From assembly GCA_963281255.1 (NCBI GenBank), contig OY725488.1, positions 2,858,285-2,922,284 of the forward strand: a DNA stretch of 64,000 nucleotides, written 5' to 3'. Source of the stretch: Aphrocallistes beatrix. Lineage: Eukaryota; Porifera; Hexactinellida; Sceptrulophora; Aphrocallistidae. Every line of letters begins with the position of its first letter. Position 1 is the stretch's first letter. The notes beneath the pieces are model-generated. The model was given only the letters and a program-made list of their open reading frames with translations. It did no database searches and was not told where the DNA came from. The translations under genes and the position numbers were made by a program. Positions 21,354 to 33,650 of the stretch are shown here, piece by piece.

Positions 21354-23750
21354 TACGGTCTACCATCTGATTGTACTAGTTGGACGGTATTTATTTTGAT
21401 TTTTATGAGTTAACCCCTAAAGTTTAGCGTTACAATTATTGGAGGATTTGCGACGCATTCATCAATTAGTTTCTTACTTATTTGATATTTTTTGATATGT
21501 ACTCAAAATTGTTTTGGACCCATTGAAGATTATACAAGATAAAGATTTAGAAGAAAGGCCAAATGAAATCCAAATAGAATAGCTCTATAAGGGAGTTCAT
21601 TTATATAATGCTCGTGAAATCGCCAGTTTGATAGCAGATATTTAGTGATAATTGGGTCTGAAAAAAATTCTGATCATTTAAGGATACCGCCCTCGAAAAA
21701 CATCGCCTAGCATAAAAAAAAATGATGGAATTTTTTATTGTTAATTCCATCGGATTATTGAGTAGTCTACCATCTAATCGTACTTGTTGGACGGTATTTA
21801 TTTTGATATTCTAGAACTGAGTACCTAAAGCTCAGGCGTACTAAAAATCGGAAAGTTATTCGTGGTTTTGCGGCTCATTCATCAATTATTTTCTAACTTA
21901 TCTGATATTTTTTAAATTATATGAACCTCAAAATGGTTTTGGCCCCTTTAAATATTATAAAACAGATGAATTTAGAAAAAGAGGCACTTAAAATCCAATC
22001 AAAAATATCTTTATGAGGGAATTCATTTCAAAAATGCTCTGGAAATGGCCGTTGTGATATTAGCCATTGTGTATAGAAAAAAATTCTGAACATTTTTAAA
22101 AAAAATTTGTTCGGATTCGACCATTATTTCGTAAGTTATAGTATATTCTATGTAAAGTTCGGACATCAAACCACTCTATGGCCCGCAAAGTGCTCGATGT
22201 CAATGCTTAAAAACTATTGTAGATATATAATCTATTATAATCTTAATTGAAAGGATATATATGATAATATATGGGTTCCTCAAACATCTCTTTGTCAAAA
22301 AGTAAATTTTTCTTGACTTATCATCGATTTTATTGTAATACAAATTCTATGGAGAACTTTGAATATATTAGAAAATGGCGAATCTTGTCATGAAATAAGT
22401 TCCCAAAAGTAGCTATTATCCACAAAAAACAATGCAATAGTCACTAGCAATGTATACAGAAATTTTGAAGCACTCAACATGATTATTTCGGAAGTTCAAA
22501 GCATTTATCTCCCAAATTCGGTCAAAACCCCCCCTTTATGGTCCAAAAACAGATTCCTCCATATCTCGGGAAATATACACCCAAATTCTTAGCTCTCAAT
22601 TCCAAATATACTTTTCAAGACGGTATATATCTGATTCTTAAATAATAAGTGTACTACATGGAATGGAATGCTAAGTTTCAAATTTTTATCACGTGATGAC
22701 GTAGCATTTTTCGAAAATCCCAACTTGAAAACTAAAAGTCGTAGACTCTCGCTCTAACTTCCTAATATACTTTTTAAAAGCTCTTTATTCATTCTAAACC
22801 GATGAATTATACTTTGTATTGCTAGGAATATGAATTATATTTCTTAATTGGTCCAAAATATTCGGGGTTAGAGGCCTCAAGGAAAATTTGTGAATTTTCA
22901 GTATAATTTTGATATTTTCACCAAAATCTGTTGGGATACATCTAATTCATTAATATATATGCGATTAAATGTCCATGGATGCTTTTATTTTTCGTTAATA
23001 GCTCATTTTACATCGTTCTTAACATCAAAACTTCAAATCCCTATATCTCGGAACTTTAAAATTCCAAAATTGACCTTCTTTCAAAAATTTTAACTCAAAA
23101 TTGCTTTGAGATAGAGGTTTGAAATTTTCAGGAGTTGTTTCATATCATTAGGCGATGAGCGTAGGACCACTCGATTTTCGATATCTTATAGATTTGTGAT
23201 TTTATTGCTGATTTCCAAAGAAACTCGCGCTTTTTTCGCCGTTTTTTGGCCCTTTTTATTCGGACACCGATAAAATTTACAATTTTTCTAATTTTAACTT
23301 TCTTTTGGTCCTATGAAGTGGCAAATATGATAGACTATATATGAATAAAATTTCGAAGCATTTGATCCAAACATGTGCTTTAAAAAAATCACGGAGTAGA
23401 GGAGGGTTTACCATTAAGATGTGCTAGGGAAAAACGAAAAAAAAACGACTTTGAGACTGTGTAACTCGAAAACTAGAAATGTGAAAAACTGTTTGGCATG
23501 TCTCAATATTTTTTAATTGCACTACCTGCCCACGCTTAACATCTTATATATCTCTATTCTTGATATATGCTGTAAGCCAAACCTATGGATTTTTCACGGG
23601 CGGTATCCTTAAGAAAAAGATTTGTTCAGATCTGCCCAATTGTTCGTGAGAGATCGCTCATTAAAGGAAATTCCGGGCATAATACCTCTCTATGGTCCCG
23701 AAAGAGGCCGATGTCATATCTTAAAAACTATTGAAGATATATTATCCTAC
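21354..23750. mobile_element. Truncated older TTAA element hosting a younger relative
   Basis: 21354-21677 matches 8150-8460, and 23613-23750 matches 8500-8650 of the element at 8072-9358. The two halves are separated by the complete copy at 21682-23608. Both outer ends are lost: the left adjoins the hAT fragment, and the right is cut near 23750 by a G-family terminal sequence. Confidence 0.8.
21682..23608. mobile_element. TTAA-flanked non-autonomous element, long copy
   Basis: The left end GGATACCGCCCTCGAAAAAC and right end (inverted, with two changes) are bounded by TTAA (21678-21681, 23609-23612). It is 1927 bp, longer than the 1287-bp relative. No coding sequence recognised; the open frame 22890-23093 is incidental. 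Confidence 0.88.
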
Positions 23751-23768
23751 TATTAAACTCGATTAATG

Positions 23769-23797
<29 letters not shown>

Positions 23798-23799
<2 letters not shown>

Positions 23800-24131
23800 A
23801 CTAATTCATTAAAAAATGGCCAAGAATTATGAATTATTCGAATAATTCATAATTCAAGCATGAATTAGTCAATCATGTGTGATAAAAAGGAAAGTAACAA
23901 TTACTAACTAATAAAGATTATAGAAAGTGTTCCAAACATTTTCTATAGCATTGATCCATCAATCCTCGACAACAATGTTTCCACTTCCTGAATTATAAAG
24001 TATTCGAATAATTTATCCCTACAATTTATGACTTTTCCTTGGCTAAAACTTTATATTATTCAATAATTCTTCCAGGTTTAATGAATTATGAATTATTCGA
24101 ATTATTCATTAATTCATGAATTAGTCAACTT
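23798..24131. mobile_element. Palindromic AT-rich MITE (TTGACTAATTCATG family)
   Basis: Inverted ends of the form TTGACTAATTCAT and GAATTATTCGAATAATTC surround a short core, within TA dinucleotide runs. The same family recurs at 41425-41710. Noncoding. Confidence 0.7.
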
Positions 24132-24152
24132 AGATATATATATATATTTATA

Positions 24153-24617
24153 CAATGGAACCTGTATATAACGGCCACCCAAGGGACTGGACAAAATTGG
24201 CCGTTATACACAGGTGACCGTTATATACAGGTGATTGTCTCAATCCCCAAAAGGAATCAAAGTATTGCAATAAATATAAGTTTTTAGAATTCCAATATTT
24301 GAAGTAATTACATGAAACTTGTATATCGTTCGTAACAGGTCCTGTATTAAACACATAAAAAGGTGAAAAAGGTGACGGCCATTATAGACAGGTAGTGGCC
24401 GTTATAGACAGGTAGTGGCCGTTATAGACAAGCAATGGCCGTTATAGACAGTTTTAGGGTCAGTAAGGGACTACAAACGGGTGGCCGCTGGCCGCGTTGA
24501 GCAGGTGACCGCTATACACAGATTCAATATTATGGAATTTCGGACGGGACTGTTCATTGGTGACCGCTATAGACAGGTGACCGTTATATAGAGTGGCCGT
24601 TATAGTAGGTTCGACTG
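24153..24617. mobile_element. TA-flanked MITE with GGCCGTTATA repeats
   Basis: The ends CAATGGAACCTGTATATAAC and (inverted) CAGTCGAACCTACTATAACG are flanked by TA (24151-24152, 24618-24619). The interior has repeated TGGCCGTTATAGACAGG units. The ends resemble pogo/Tigger-type Tc1-mariner MITEs. A truncated inverted copy is at 48861-49180. Confidence 0.75.
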
Positions 24618-25199
24618 TATATATATATATATATATATATTAGGATGCTCAAAATTTTTTTGAAGATTTGAATATTGAGATGCATACTCTTCAAATAGTT
24701 GACATTGATCACCAGTGGTCGCGCAAAGTCTGCTCCTCCTGGTGCAGATTTATAATGGGATAAGTCCGGTTTGAGGCTAAAAGTTGTAAAAGGCGTACTT
24801 CTGATATTCAAATATACAAGTAACTGAATTTTTGTGATATTTGGGGGTGGTTTTATATCAGCTAATAATACATTTTAATGAGCTAAAAGCTACCGGTTCG
24901 GAGTATTGGTGAAAACATTTGCGACCATTGATAATTTCAATGACGAAGACTTGTCGCAACTGTTTCGCCAATATCTCCGAACCGGTAGCTTTTAGGTCAG
25001 ACCCATATTTGTAGGTCAAACCCGCTGACCCGCGTTAGGGGTAGCAAACCCGTATTCGTCCTGAAATCTGTATTTCATCTCAATTTTACTGAATTTGAAT
25101 GTCATAACCTGACTGAACTATTTATTAGGTTGTCATTTGTAAGTTAGAACCATTCAATTTGCACTTAGCTAGTTTGAGAATTCACAAAAAATTCAGAAA
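24618..25199. other. Noncoding spacer with a 125-bp hairpin
   Basis: 24878-25002 folds back: GAGCTAAAAGCTACCGGTTC near the start pairs with GAACCGGTAGCTTTTAGGTC at the end over about 45 bp with mismatches. It is probably a small foldback MITE. The rest is featureless. Confidence 0.6.
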
Positions 25200-25464
25200 A
25201 AATGTATCAAAAATTGTCAAGTCCTTTTTCATCATTTTTAGATCCCTAAAGGGGTTCGAAACATTGATCTCTGATGATTTTTAGAATATCAATGCCAATA
25301 TTTCGCAAACTTAGAGCCACTGGTACCACCTGGTGTCACTATGAAAAGACAGTTTTGAAACGAAATGTCCCATATCTATAACTTCTTTTAAACATGGGAT
25401 ATTATCATTTTAAAGCTGAATTCGTGCACAGCACTAAATTTCCAGCCATTTGATATACATATAT

Positions 25465-25617
25465 TGGGTAATGCGGAAATGGTTCGACATTTAGAAAAAG
25501 GAAATTGTTCGAATTGCAGATTTAGGAAATATTTCGACTTTTTATTATTATGATTAATGCTGGTTATTATGTGAACTATTTCGTTTGTTGGAAAGTCGAA
25601 CTATTTCCAAAATACCC
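25465..25617. mobile_element. Small MITE inside the foldback arm
   Basis: The ends GGGTAATGCGGAAATGGTTC and (inverted) GGGTATTTTGGAAATAGTTC are imperfect inverted repeats, with flanking ATATATT on both sides. 153 bp, noncoding. Confidence 0.65.
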
Positions 25618-26369
25618 ATATATTACAGATTTGTAGAATTTTTTGGCTTCGGATTCCTGGTAACAGCTAAGAATGTCAAAAATTCCTGGCTGTTGGTAGG
25701 TACCGACAACCAAAAAATTTTCCTAATAACGTCAATATATATGGGGAATTCCAGGCAATTCTTCCAATCATGTCACCAATACCATCCGATTTGAATGAAA
25801 GTTTGTGAAACACAAGCCCTTAACTAGTCAATGAATATGTGAAAGTTTCAAATCGTTTGGTCCTGCCATTTTGAAATTAGTACGTCTCCAAAATTTAATT
25901 TTGGACATTTAGAGTTTCTGTGAAATTCTAAACTCACAAAAACACTTTCTACCAATATAGATTTGTCATTTTGTGCCTGATTGGTGCAAAATTAATCATG
26001 CCAGTAGTTTAATTTGTAGGGTTCAAAAGTCGAGGTGCCAATTTGATTTGAATTCATTTTCGGTCTCAAAAATGGAACTGAATCACCACCTGAAGTCAAA
26101 CCGGAATTATGTGATAGCTTTCAGGGGTAATTAAGGAAACTAAATTTTAGTGATTAAATATGTTGTTTTGAAGCATTTTTCACTATTGAAAATTCCAGAC
26201 ACCCCAAAAATTTCCTCATGATTTATTCCAAAATCTATTGCATACCCTACAACAACAGAGAGGGGCCTAAATTTAAAGTCAATAAATATTGCTATTTATA
26301 ATCGATGTGTGAAACGGTTAATTAAGATTGAGAAAGACACATCAAATACATTATCAATGTGTAGTATAT

Positions 26370-27263
26370 CGAGATGGTTGAACAAATACATGATCTGACT
26401 CGAGTCAGTAACCACGCAGAGTAGAGATTATGAATGTATTACCAGCATATATATAAACAGTATCAAAGTATCCATATTCATTTCTAAAATTTTGATTAGT
26501 TATATCTGTGTCGAATTTAGTGATTTTCAGAGGCAGTTTATGGAGAGGCGCATGCATTAGTTCTATTCCGTATTTAGACATTAAATCTATTTTGAATGTA
26601 GACGTTAGTTCTACTCCCAAAATTGGCATTTGTTTTACTTTTTGAATACGTGCTTTAGTTCTTTCCCACAATTGTCTAGTATTTTAGATGAGATATCTGC
26701 AAAAAAAAGGCGAAGAGCAGCATTTTGAGTTGAGAATATTTGCCAAAGACTGAAAGTAGAATTTCTGAATGGAGAGGTGGTTGAGTGGCATTTTAAGTGA
26801 GTGACATTGAATATTGGAGAATAATTGTACCTTTTTGGGAAGGAATAAATGGAAAGTATGAAGCATTTTGGATGATATATGGAAGAAAAAGCTGACAACA
26901 GCATTTTAAGTGGTGAATACTAACCAAAATTTTGTGAAAGAGGCATTTTGGAACGGAATTTTAGAGTAGAGCTAATGTCTACGACTCTACGTGTTCAAAA
27001 GGTAGAACCAACGCCCATTTTGGCAGTAGAACTAGCGTTTACATTCAATTTAGATATACGAAATAGAACTAATGCATGCGCCTCTCCATAAACTGCCTCT
27101 GAAAATCACTAAATTCGACACAGATATTACTAATCAAAATTTTAGCAATAAATATGGATACTTTGATACCGTTTATATATATGCTGGTAATACAATCATA
27201 ATCTCTACTCTGCGTGGATACTAACTTTAGTCAGATCATGTATTTGTTCAACCATCTCCTGCC
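26370..27263. repeat. Inner inverted repeat, arms ~270 bp, spacer ~350 bp
   Basis: The left arm contains ATGATCTGACTCGAGTCAGT and CGCAGAGTAGAGATTATGAA. The right arm contains their inverse around 27200-27240. The match across the arms is high by eye, with small indels. Open frames in it are incidental. Confidence 0.85.
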
Positions 27264-28050
27264 GTATCCCTAGTCCAAATCCACAAGTTACTGTTTGGCT
27301 TTGTATGTAGTAGACCATGGATTAGCTCAATGATTATCACGAACTAGTGTATATATTAGAGTTGGCACCACAACTTAAGTTTACTCAAAATAAGTATTCT
27401 ACGAAAACATAATACTGTACTATGTACGTAGTGAGCACCAACATCACATAATATGTGCTATGACAGCATCATCAGTAAATGAAAAGAGATAGAAGTGATC
27501 TGACTTGGTTAAATGACTGTTATAATGGTCGAAATACTATACAATTATAATATATGTTATGCGCCTATCTCAATCTTAAAAAACCGTTTCACCTGTTTAT
27601 CATATTCTGATATACTGTGATGACGTCATGATGAAAATCAAAAGGACATACAAGTAATCTGACTTGTCCAAACGATTGTTTATGGTCGATATACTTTACA
27701 TTTATGATACATTTTCTGTATATACATCGATTATAAATAGCAATATTTATTGATTTCAAATTTAGCGACCCACTCTGTTATCGTAGGGTATGTAATATAT
27801 TTTTGCATAACTCATGGGGAATTTGTGATTGGGGTGTCTGGAATTTTCACTATAGTGAAAGATGCTTCAAAACAACATATTTAATCACTAAATTTAGACT
27901 CCCAAATATCCCCGAATGCTATCTGTTCCATTTTTGAGCCCGAACATGCATTCAAATCAAATTGGGACCGCGACTTTTGAACTCTACCCATTTTAAACTA
28001 CTGACATGATTAATTTTGCACCAATCAGGCATAAAATGACTAATCTATTA

Positions 28051-29370
28051 CGGGCATTCAATAAGTAGTCGTTATCATAGTATAGTTTCCCCAAACTAGT
28101 AATATAATTCATATCAATGCTGCAATTTCTCGAAATACTCTCCTTGATGCTGTATAAATAGTTTTAGCCTCTTAATCCAATCAAAAAAACTTTTTTGAAG
28201 TCTTCTCGTGGTATACCTTTCATACGTATACTGAAAAATCGCCGATCCGAGGTGAGCCCGACTTTCGAATTCCCTCCCTGGCAGGTGTTTCTTCAGCTTA
28301 GGGAAGGGCCAAAAATCACATGGAGCGAGGTCTGGTGAGTAGGGAGGATGATCTAGCTCTACAACTCTTAGACTTTCCAACTTTTCCCTTAACAGCTTGG
28401 TTTTGTGGGGTCGGGCATTATCATGCAATAATCTCTATCCTCGAGTCCCAGTCAGATTGGTCGTCGATTGTGGTAGAATTTCTCAACCACAGATAGACAC
28501 TCACTCATGTAAAATGATCCAGTAATAATGGTATTCTTGGGGACACTAATCTGGCACACTGGACCATAAGAATCAAAAAATATACAGTACATAACCTTGG
28601 GGTTCCGGAAGTCATGTCGAGGGATCATTGGTGGGTCCTAGCCTGTAGCTACCCATACTTTGTTAGCTTCCTTTGACAAAGGCTCGCTATAACGTACCCA
28701 AGTCTCATCACCAGTCACGATCTCGAATAGTCTCCTGGATTCGGTTCTATTGAAGTCAGAATCTTCTTAGTTTTAGTTTTCTGGGCTTGTGTTAGTGCAT
28801 GCGGGACCCACTGAGCGCAGATTATCCTAAATTCCAAATTGTCATGCACAATGGTATGGGCGGTTCCCGTTGAGACCCCAACTGCATTAGCTATCTCCAC
28901 CAATGAAATATGAGGGTCTTTTTTAAGTAATCCGGAAACCTCGAGGAAACATTTGTTTCTGGCGCCGGAAATCGGCCTCCCTGCTCTGGGGTTATCTTCT
29001 ATCCACTCTCTTCCTTCACGAAAACGTCGGGGCCAGTCAATTATCGTGGAATATGGAAGATTCTATCATTATAAACCTCCATCAAATCCTTGTGGATGTC
29101 GTTTGGGGAAACTTGGAGCAGTGTACGAATCTTTATATAGGCTCGCTGCTCAATTTTGAAATCTGCACTGTCGGAAGCCATAATAAATGCCAGTATATAA
29201 AAATGCCAAAATAATAATAGCCATAGTAGAAAAACCAAGGCTCAGAATTGAAAAAGTAAAGTATCACTTGAAAGAGCATCGGTAAGGTTACATTAGATAT
29301 GCTAACCCAATTCTGAATCAAATGAAACAACCAAGATATATCGCAATAACGACTACTTATTGAACGCCCG
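28051..29370 (-). mobile_element. Mariner element, 1320 bp
   Basis: The inverted ends CGGGCATTCAATAAGTAGTC and CGGGCGTTCAATAAGTAGTC are flanked by TA (28049-28050, 29371-29372). Length and ends are typical of mariner. It sits inside the right arm of the foldback element, whose sequence continues across the insertion. Confidence 0.93.
28114..29181 (-). pseudogene. Mariner transposase pseudogene
   Basis: It starts at ATG 29181 (MASDSADFKIEQRAYIK, then SPNDIHKDLMEVYNDR). Fragments in several frames follow: VEIANAVGVSTGTAHTIVHD (helix-turn-helix), QWVPHALT (the WVPH motif), TGDETWVRYSE (first Asp), MHDNARPHKTKL (second Asp) and YSPDLAPCDFWPFPKLKK (third Asp, as in DD34D mariners). Frameshifts and at least one stop break it. 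All three catalytic residues are still visible, so decay is moderate. Confidence 0.88.
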
Positions 29371-29780
29371 TAGTATATTGGTAGGAAGTGTTTTTGTGAG
29401 TTTAGAATTTCACAGAAACACTAAATGTCCAAATTTTTGAGACGTCATGATTTCAAAACGGCTAGACCTAACGATTTGAAACTTTCACATATTAATTGAC
29501 TAGTTAGGGCTTGCGCTTCACCAACTTTCAGGCCAATCGGTTGATGTTTGTGAAATGACTGGATGAATTGACTTAGAATTCCTCATATATTAAATCGCTG
29601 CAATTCAATCCTGGACACGAATTCAGATTCAAAATGATATTCTGGCATGATTGAAAGATGTTATAGATCTGGGATTCCGGTGGATACTATCGGAGGTGTT
29701 TATTTTTTGGTGGTCAGTCATGACTGACCAGTTTTTCACACTTTTGAAGGTTAAATTTTTGATGTACCATATTTTGAAAT

Positions 29781-30140
29781 TAACGCTCCCGTATACCACT
29801 AGTATTTGTATATAAATATTTTTTTTCAAATTTTCAGTTTATTTTCTTTTTGCAGGAAGGTTAGAAAAGGAGTCCTTAAAGATTTACAAGGAGTTTGAAG
29901 TTAAATCTTCATTATATTTATACTAATAATGAATGAAAAGATCATTCAAATACAGAAGCGGGAAATATAATCTAAGTCATTTATCCATGTTCCAATGACG
30001 AATGATGATAAAGTAAAATACTTTCCAAAGCCAATTGTTCTTATCCATGGTCCAAAATGCTTCACATGTGAGAGATCAATATTATTTCTAACCAATTGAT
30101 TGTAGATTATTTGGCTTTGAGACGGCAATGATATATGTAG
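29781..30140. other. Mostly noncoding; possible short exon
   Basis: A good acceptor (TTCTTTTTGCAG, ending near 29854) precedes a short open stretch reading RLEKESLKIYKEFEV. It could be an exon of the gene proposed at 30141-31029, but it is too short to judge. Confidence 0.2.
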
Positions 30141-31029
30141 ATCATTTATTTATACATCTGATATCTGCATTTTGGATGAATCGGAGCTCCCTGTACCGTT
30201 TAGAGGTAAACTGTACTCCAAGCCTGGTCTAGTAACGAACATTAATACCGTAATTGAAATTTATGTTCCTTTCATTTGGAATTACAGTGGGACTGAGAAA
30301 ATGTGACTGCAGCACGTCCCCCTCTGTCTGCAGGACGCACTCCAGCCGTGCGAAACTCTCCGGCCAAACCGGCCAGATACACAACCAGCCACTTGGGGTA
30401 TTCACAGCCCCCGGTATCTATAACCCCACACCTTCAACTCCACAAGGGGATTTCTTCCACCAAAATTATTCGCCTCCCCATGGAGCTTCTCACAATGGTC
30501 AAGTGATTAATTACTTTTGATAGAAGTTTTTTGCCTAACAGGGCTGGGGTTGGTTAACCGATATTTGGGGTCGGTTATTTTGGTTTCCTCTAGGGCGGTT
30601 AACCGGTTAACCGATGTCAATATTAATTAGTATAAATATGGATTTGTCGACTAATTTTAACCTGATATTGAAAATTTACAATCTTCAGTGGTCTCGAAAT
30701 ATACTATTTGGTTAGAAAAATAGAAATAATATTGTATTCTCAAAATTTTAGAAGTAATATTCATGAATCTCCATCGAAAAGCAATGAAATTAGTCTTAAT
30801 ATTTAGAAAATAAAGCAGATCGGCTAACCGATTCAAGATTTTCTTAACCGTTAACCGTGATTGACGGCGGTTAACCGAATCCAGCCTTGTGCCTAATAAC
30901 AAATAGAGAAACCAGTCCACCGCCTGGAGCAAGTCTCGGAGGAGAGGGGGCGAGGGGGGTCGGGGTTGGGGGTATGGGACAGGGAGTGACACTCTGGTAC
31001 TCAGCTCTGATCAGCCGAACCCATTCTGA
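30141..31029 (+). CDS. Candidate host gene, last three exons, unrecognised product
   Basis: Three segments join in phase. 30141-30205 (SDICILDESELPVPFR) ends AGAG|GTAAAC. 30288-30502 follows ATTACAG and reads VGLRKCDCSTSPSVCRTHSS, later LGVFTAPGIYNPTPSTPQGD and NYSPPHGASHNGQ, with a donor GTGATT. 30907-31029 follows AAATAG and reads RNQSTAWSKSRRRGGEGGRG to a TGA. The middle exon is markedly more GC-rich than its surroundings. The last intron would be only about 50 bp without the hAT MITE inserted in it. The product would be low-complexity with an Arg/Gly tail. I recognise no family; the frame choice in the last exon is not certain. Confidence 0.35.
30539..30889. mobile_element. hAT-type MITE with GGTTAACCG motifs
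   Basis: The ends CAGGGCTGGGGTTGGTTAAC and (inverted) CAAGGCTGGATTCGGTTAAC are flanked by TGCCTAA on both sides. Subterminal GGTTAACCG palindromes repeat at both ends. About 351 bp, noncoding, lying in a putative intron. Confidence 0.8.
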
Positions 31030-31548
31030 ATCATCTGTGAATATGACGAAGTTGATGAAGGCAGGAGAGACGGGAACTGAGTCGTTAGGAGAAAGTTGAG
31101 CTGTGCATTGTGGCGGTGCAGCTTTTCTAGGTGGGAGAGACGATCTGAAGTTGCAATGAAGGAGGTAGCTAGAGTTACGAGCTTACTGCTACTGCCATTC
31201 AGAAGCCAGTCAGGATGCAGGTAAAATGTGTTGTAGTTAGATGGTAGGGGATGCAGAATTAGGTTCAGAGATCGCTGTGGATCTCTCTTACCAATGAAAA
31301 AACATGTAAATATATAATATAAGGCCAGAACAAATTTAAAATATTTCAAATATTTTCATAGCCTCATCACTAATTTTAATTTAGTATACTTTTCTTGGAT
31401 CAAGACAGTGCATATCCTCGGTTTACCGAACACTTTGGTTCCTTGGAAAGTTACTATTTATTAAAACTATTAGAAACGAGTGTTCGGTTGATAGAAATTT
31501 ATTTGCTTGCTATTCCGTATTAAATATTTATTATTTATCTAGAAACAG
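31030..31548. other. Spacer, locally GC-richer, no clear gene
   Basis: 31030-31290 is richer in G/C than its surroundings and has a possible donor after GGATGCAG near 31221. No frame is open across it. The long frame on the other strand (31011-31349) has no recognisable features. Confidence 0.35.
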
Positions 31549-31680
31549 ATTCTTGAATTTGGGGAGGGAGGCGGCGGCGTTAGAGGCGGGGGCAGAAGCG
31601 GAGGCAAGGGCAGAAGAGGGGGCGGAAGAGGGGCAGAAGAGGGGGCAGAAGAGGGGAGGAGGAGGAGGGGAAGAATGTGA
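31549..31680 (+). CDS. Candidate terminal exon encoding an RGG-box tail
   Basis: After an acceptor (TCTAGAAACAG) the frame reads ILEFGEGGGVRGGGRSGG, then KGRRGGGRGAEEGAEEGRR and a TGA at 31678. RGG boxes bind RNA and are arginine-methylated in many nuclear and P-body proteins. It may be an alternative end of the gene at 30141-31029, whose last exon is also Arg/Gly-rich. The alternative is a purine-rich simple repeat with no coding role. Confidence 0.3.
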   Translation: MLEFGEGGGGVRGGGRSGGKGRRGGGRGAEEGAEEGRRRRGRM

Positions 31681-33650
31681 GTTTTAATCTTCTAAATTAA
31701 GCAATAAATTTTATATTTTACTGCAACTCCTAGTATAGTAGATGTCATGATCAATATGGAACGTCGTACTTCACTCGTTATTGGAAATTATATTGAACTA
31801 ATTTGGACCAATTTGGGCCATATACACTAAGCGGACAAAATATTTCAACACTTTATTCTTTTCCATACAAATAATGCTAAAATGTGTCTATTCATGAAGA
31901 CGGTTACTTCTAAACGGTATGGGATATAGCTAATTGGATTACAGATTCGAATAATACGCATTCAAATTAGTCACAGATTAATTTTTCTAATTAATATATT
32001 GACTATATTGTCCTACATTAATATATTGTATGAGTGCGATCCTCGTGCCAAACGCGATCCTAGTGCGATCCTAGTGCCAAACTTTCAATACGATCTTATT
32101 ACCAGAGGTTTGAGTGCCAAACCTACTATATAGCCTAGTGCCAAACCTTCGTATCTGGTATAAGATCGTAATAACCTCTGGTAATAAGATCGTATCACCT
32201 ACTATATTGTACTTGAAAGTACAATATAGTAGGTTTGGCACTCAAACCTCCGGTAATAAGATCGTATTGAAAGTAAACGCACATACGCACATGCGATTTG
32301 AGGCTAAAAAGTATATACCAGATCCAGTTTTACCAAGAATCGGCATTACATTTATACAAGGATCCAATGTCTACAGTATTCATACGAATTGGGCTTTATT
32401 GGGGAGTCTTGTTTCACAACCATGTGCTCCTGGTTCCATGTTTTTCCAAATTTCCAATTGAGGTTGAGTTGAAGTTGAAAAATAGAAAACTTGACAATTG
32501 ATCCAGAATGAAAATTTTCCCATTTGAACTTAGTTTACGCCATTTCAATGCCTATTTTTAACATATGTGCGTAACTTAAAATGATCTATTTTCTGTATAT
32601 ACACATAAATAGATATGTAGATAGTATATAGATATAATCTTTCTCTGTCATCAGGAATCAACAATTAGCTAATTCGCTGTATCAATTTGCTATGATCCAG
32701 ACAACTAAATGAAAGCGATCACTTTATGTCTTGGACACCTGTGACTTGCCTACTTCACCTACTAGCAAGAACGTAATTTTAATTTATTAATAAAACTATT
32801 GCTATGTGTACTGAAAAAATCCCAAATTCCAATGTTAGGGCAAATTCTAAAATTCTAATTGCAAGTATGGACAAATTCCAATCTCGAGATAGTCGTTTCT
32901 ACAAATACATTCTGATGCTGCTTTCTAAATGATTTGAATTCTGTACAGGAAAATCACAAAAATCACAATCTTTCCCTCTGCGGCCTCCTGCTGTTGTGAT
33001 GCACTTGTATTGTTTTGAGATTTCTCATTTCTAGTGCAGCTCCTATTATAGGATATTCTTTATTGTATGAACGGTGTTGGACGTCTGCGTGATTTTGGAA
33101 AACTATTATCATAAAATTTAATCATATTTTCACACCTTTTTATGTAGACGTGTATTTTCCGCTAGAAAAGAAATCTCAACGGCTAATAAGCCTGTATTGT
33201 AATTTAGTTAAAGTAGATTTCGATATTCGCACTTGTAAAATGTTGATATCAAAATTGAATGGTGTAATAGCATACATATATCAATATGTATGTACATTCA
33301 GAGTCGCTTATTATGAACAAATCCTCTATGTCCCAATTTGACCGGTTCTATATAATTTCTATTATTTCGATTTCGCTTACTATGTATGACTCTCTATTGT
33401 GAAAATATTTTGGGCCCCCATGCGGTTCATAATGATATGCTACTCTGGCTGTATTTTTCCAATTTCGATACTATTATTGACTGTTTTTGTGGTGCTTTTC
33501 TATCGGTTAGTCGACCGATATTTTTAATATTAGTGACGCAGTTTCAAATTCCCTGGGCTAGATTGATATATAGATATTTATTATAGTATAAATGAGCAAA
33601 CAAGTATATCATACTATTCTAATGGTGGCATGCTACTACAGGAACGATAG
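31681..33650. other. Noncoding region with nested palindromes at 32020-32290
   Basis: At about 31830 there is a Tc1-like end (CACTAAGCGGACAAAATATT) without a partner. 32020-32290 is described separately. The remaining sequence is AT-rich with no gene recognised. Confidence 0.45.
32020..32290. repeat. Nested palindromes and direct repeats
   Basis: A perfect stem pairs 32198-32214 (CCTACTATATTGTACTT) with 32217-32233, separated by GA. An outer inverted pair joins 32086-32131 (CAATACGATCTTATTACCAG...) to 32225-32270 with one or two mismatches. Short GCGATCCTAGTGCCAAAC-like units repeat directly at the left. Confidence 0.88.

Larger units (their letters stand above)
25200..29780. mobile_element. 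Giant foldback element, arms about 1 kb
   Basis: Sequence 25355-26380 is complementary to 27540-29690 in reverse order once the mariner at 28051-29370 is removed. Examples are CACTTTCTACCAATATAGAT against its inverse near 29380, and CTATAACTTCTTTTAAACAT against the inverse near 29660. A second, inner inverted pair (26370-26640 and 26990-27263) forms the centre. No transposase found. Related arms occur at 39600-40030 and 54060-54600. The outer edges are approximate. Confidence 0.7.

Noticed and set aside
31560-31680. G-quadruplex or simple purine repeat as the sole explanation
   Set aside because: Kept as an alternative only. A clean 44-codon frame after a good acceptor, ending in a stop, makes a coding tail at least as likely.
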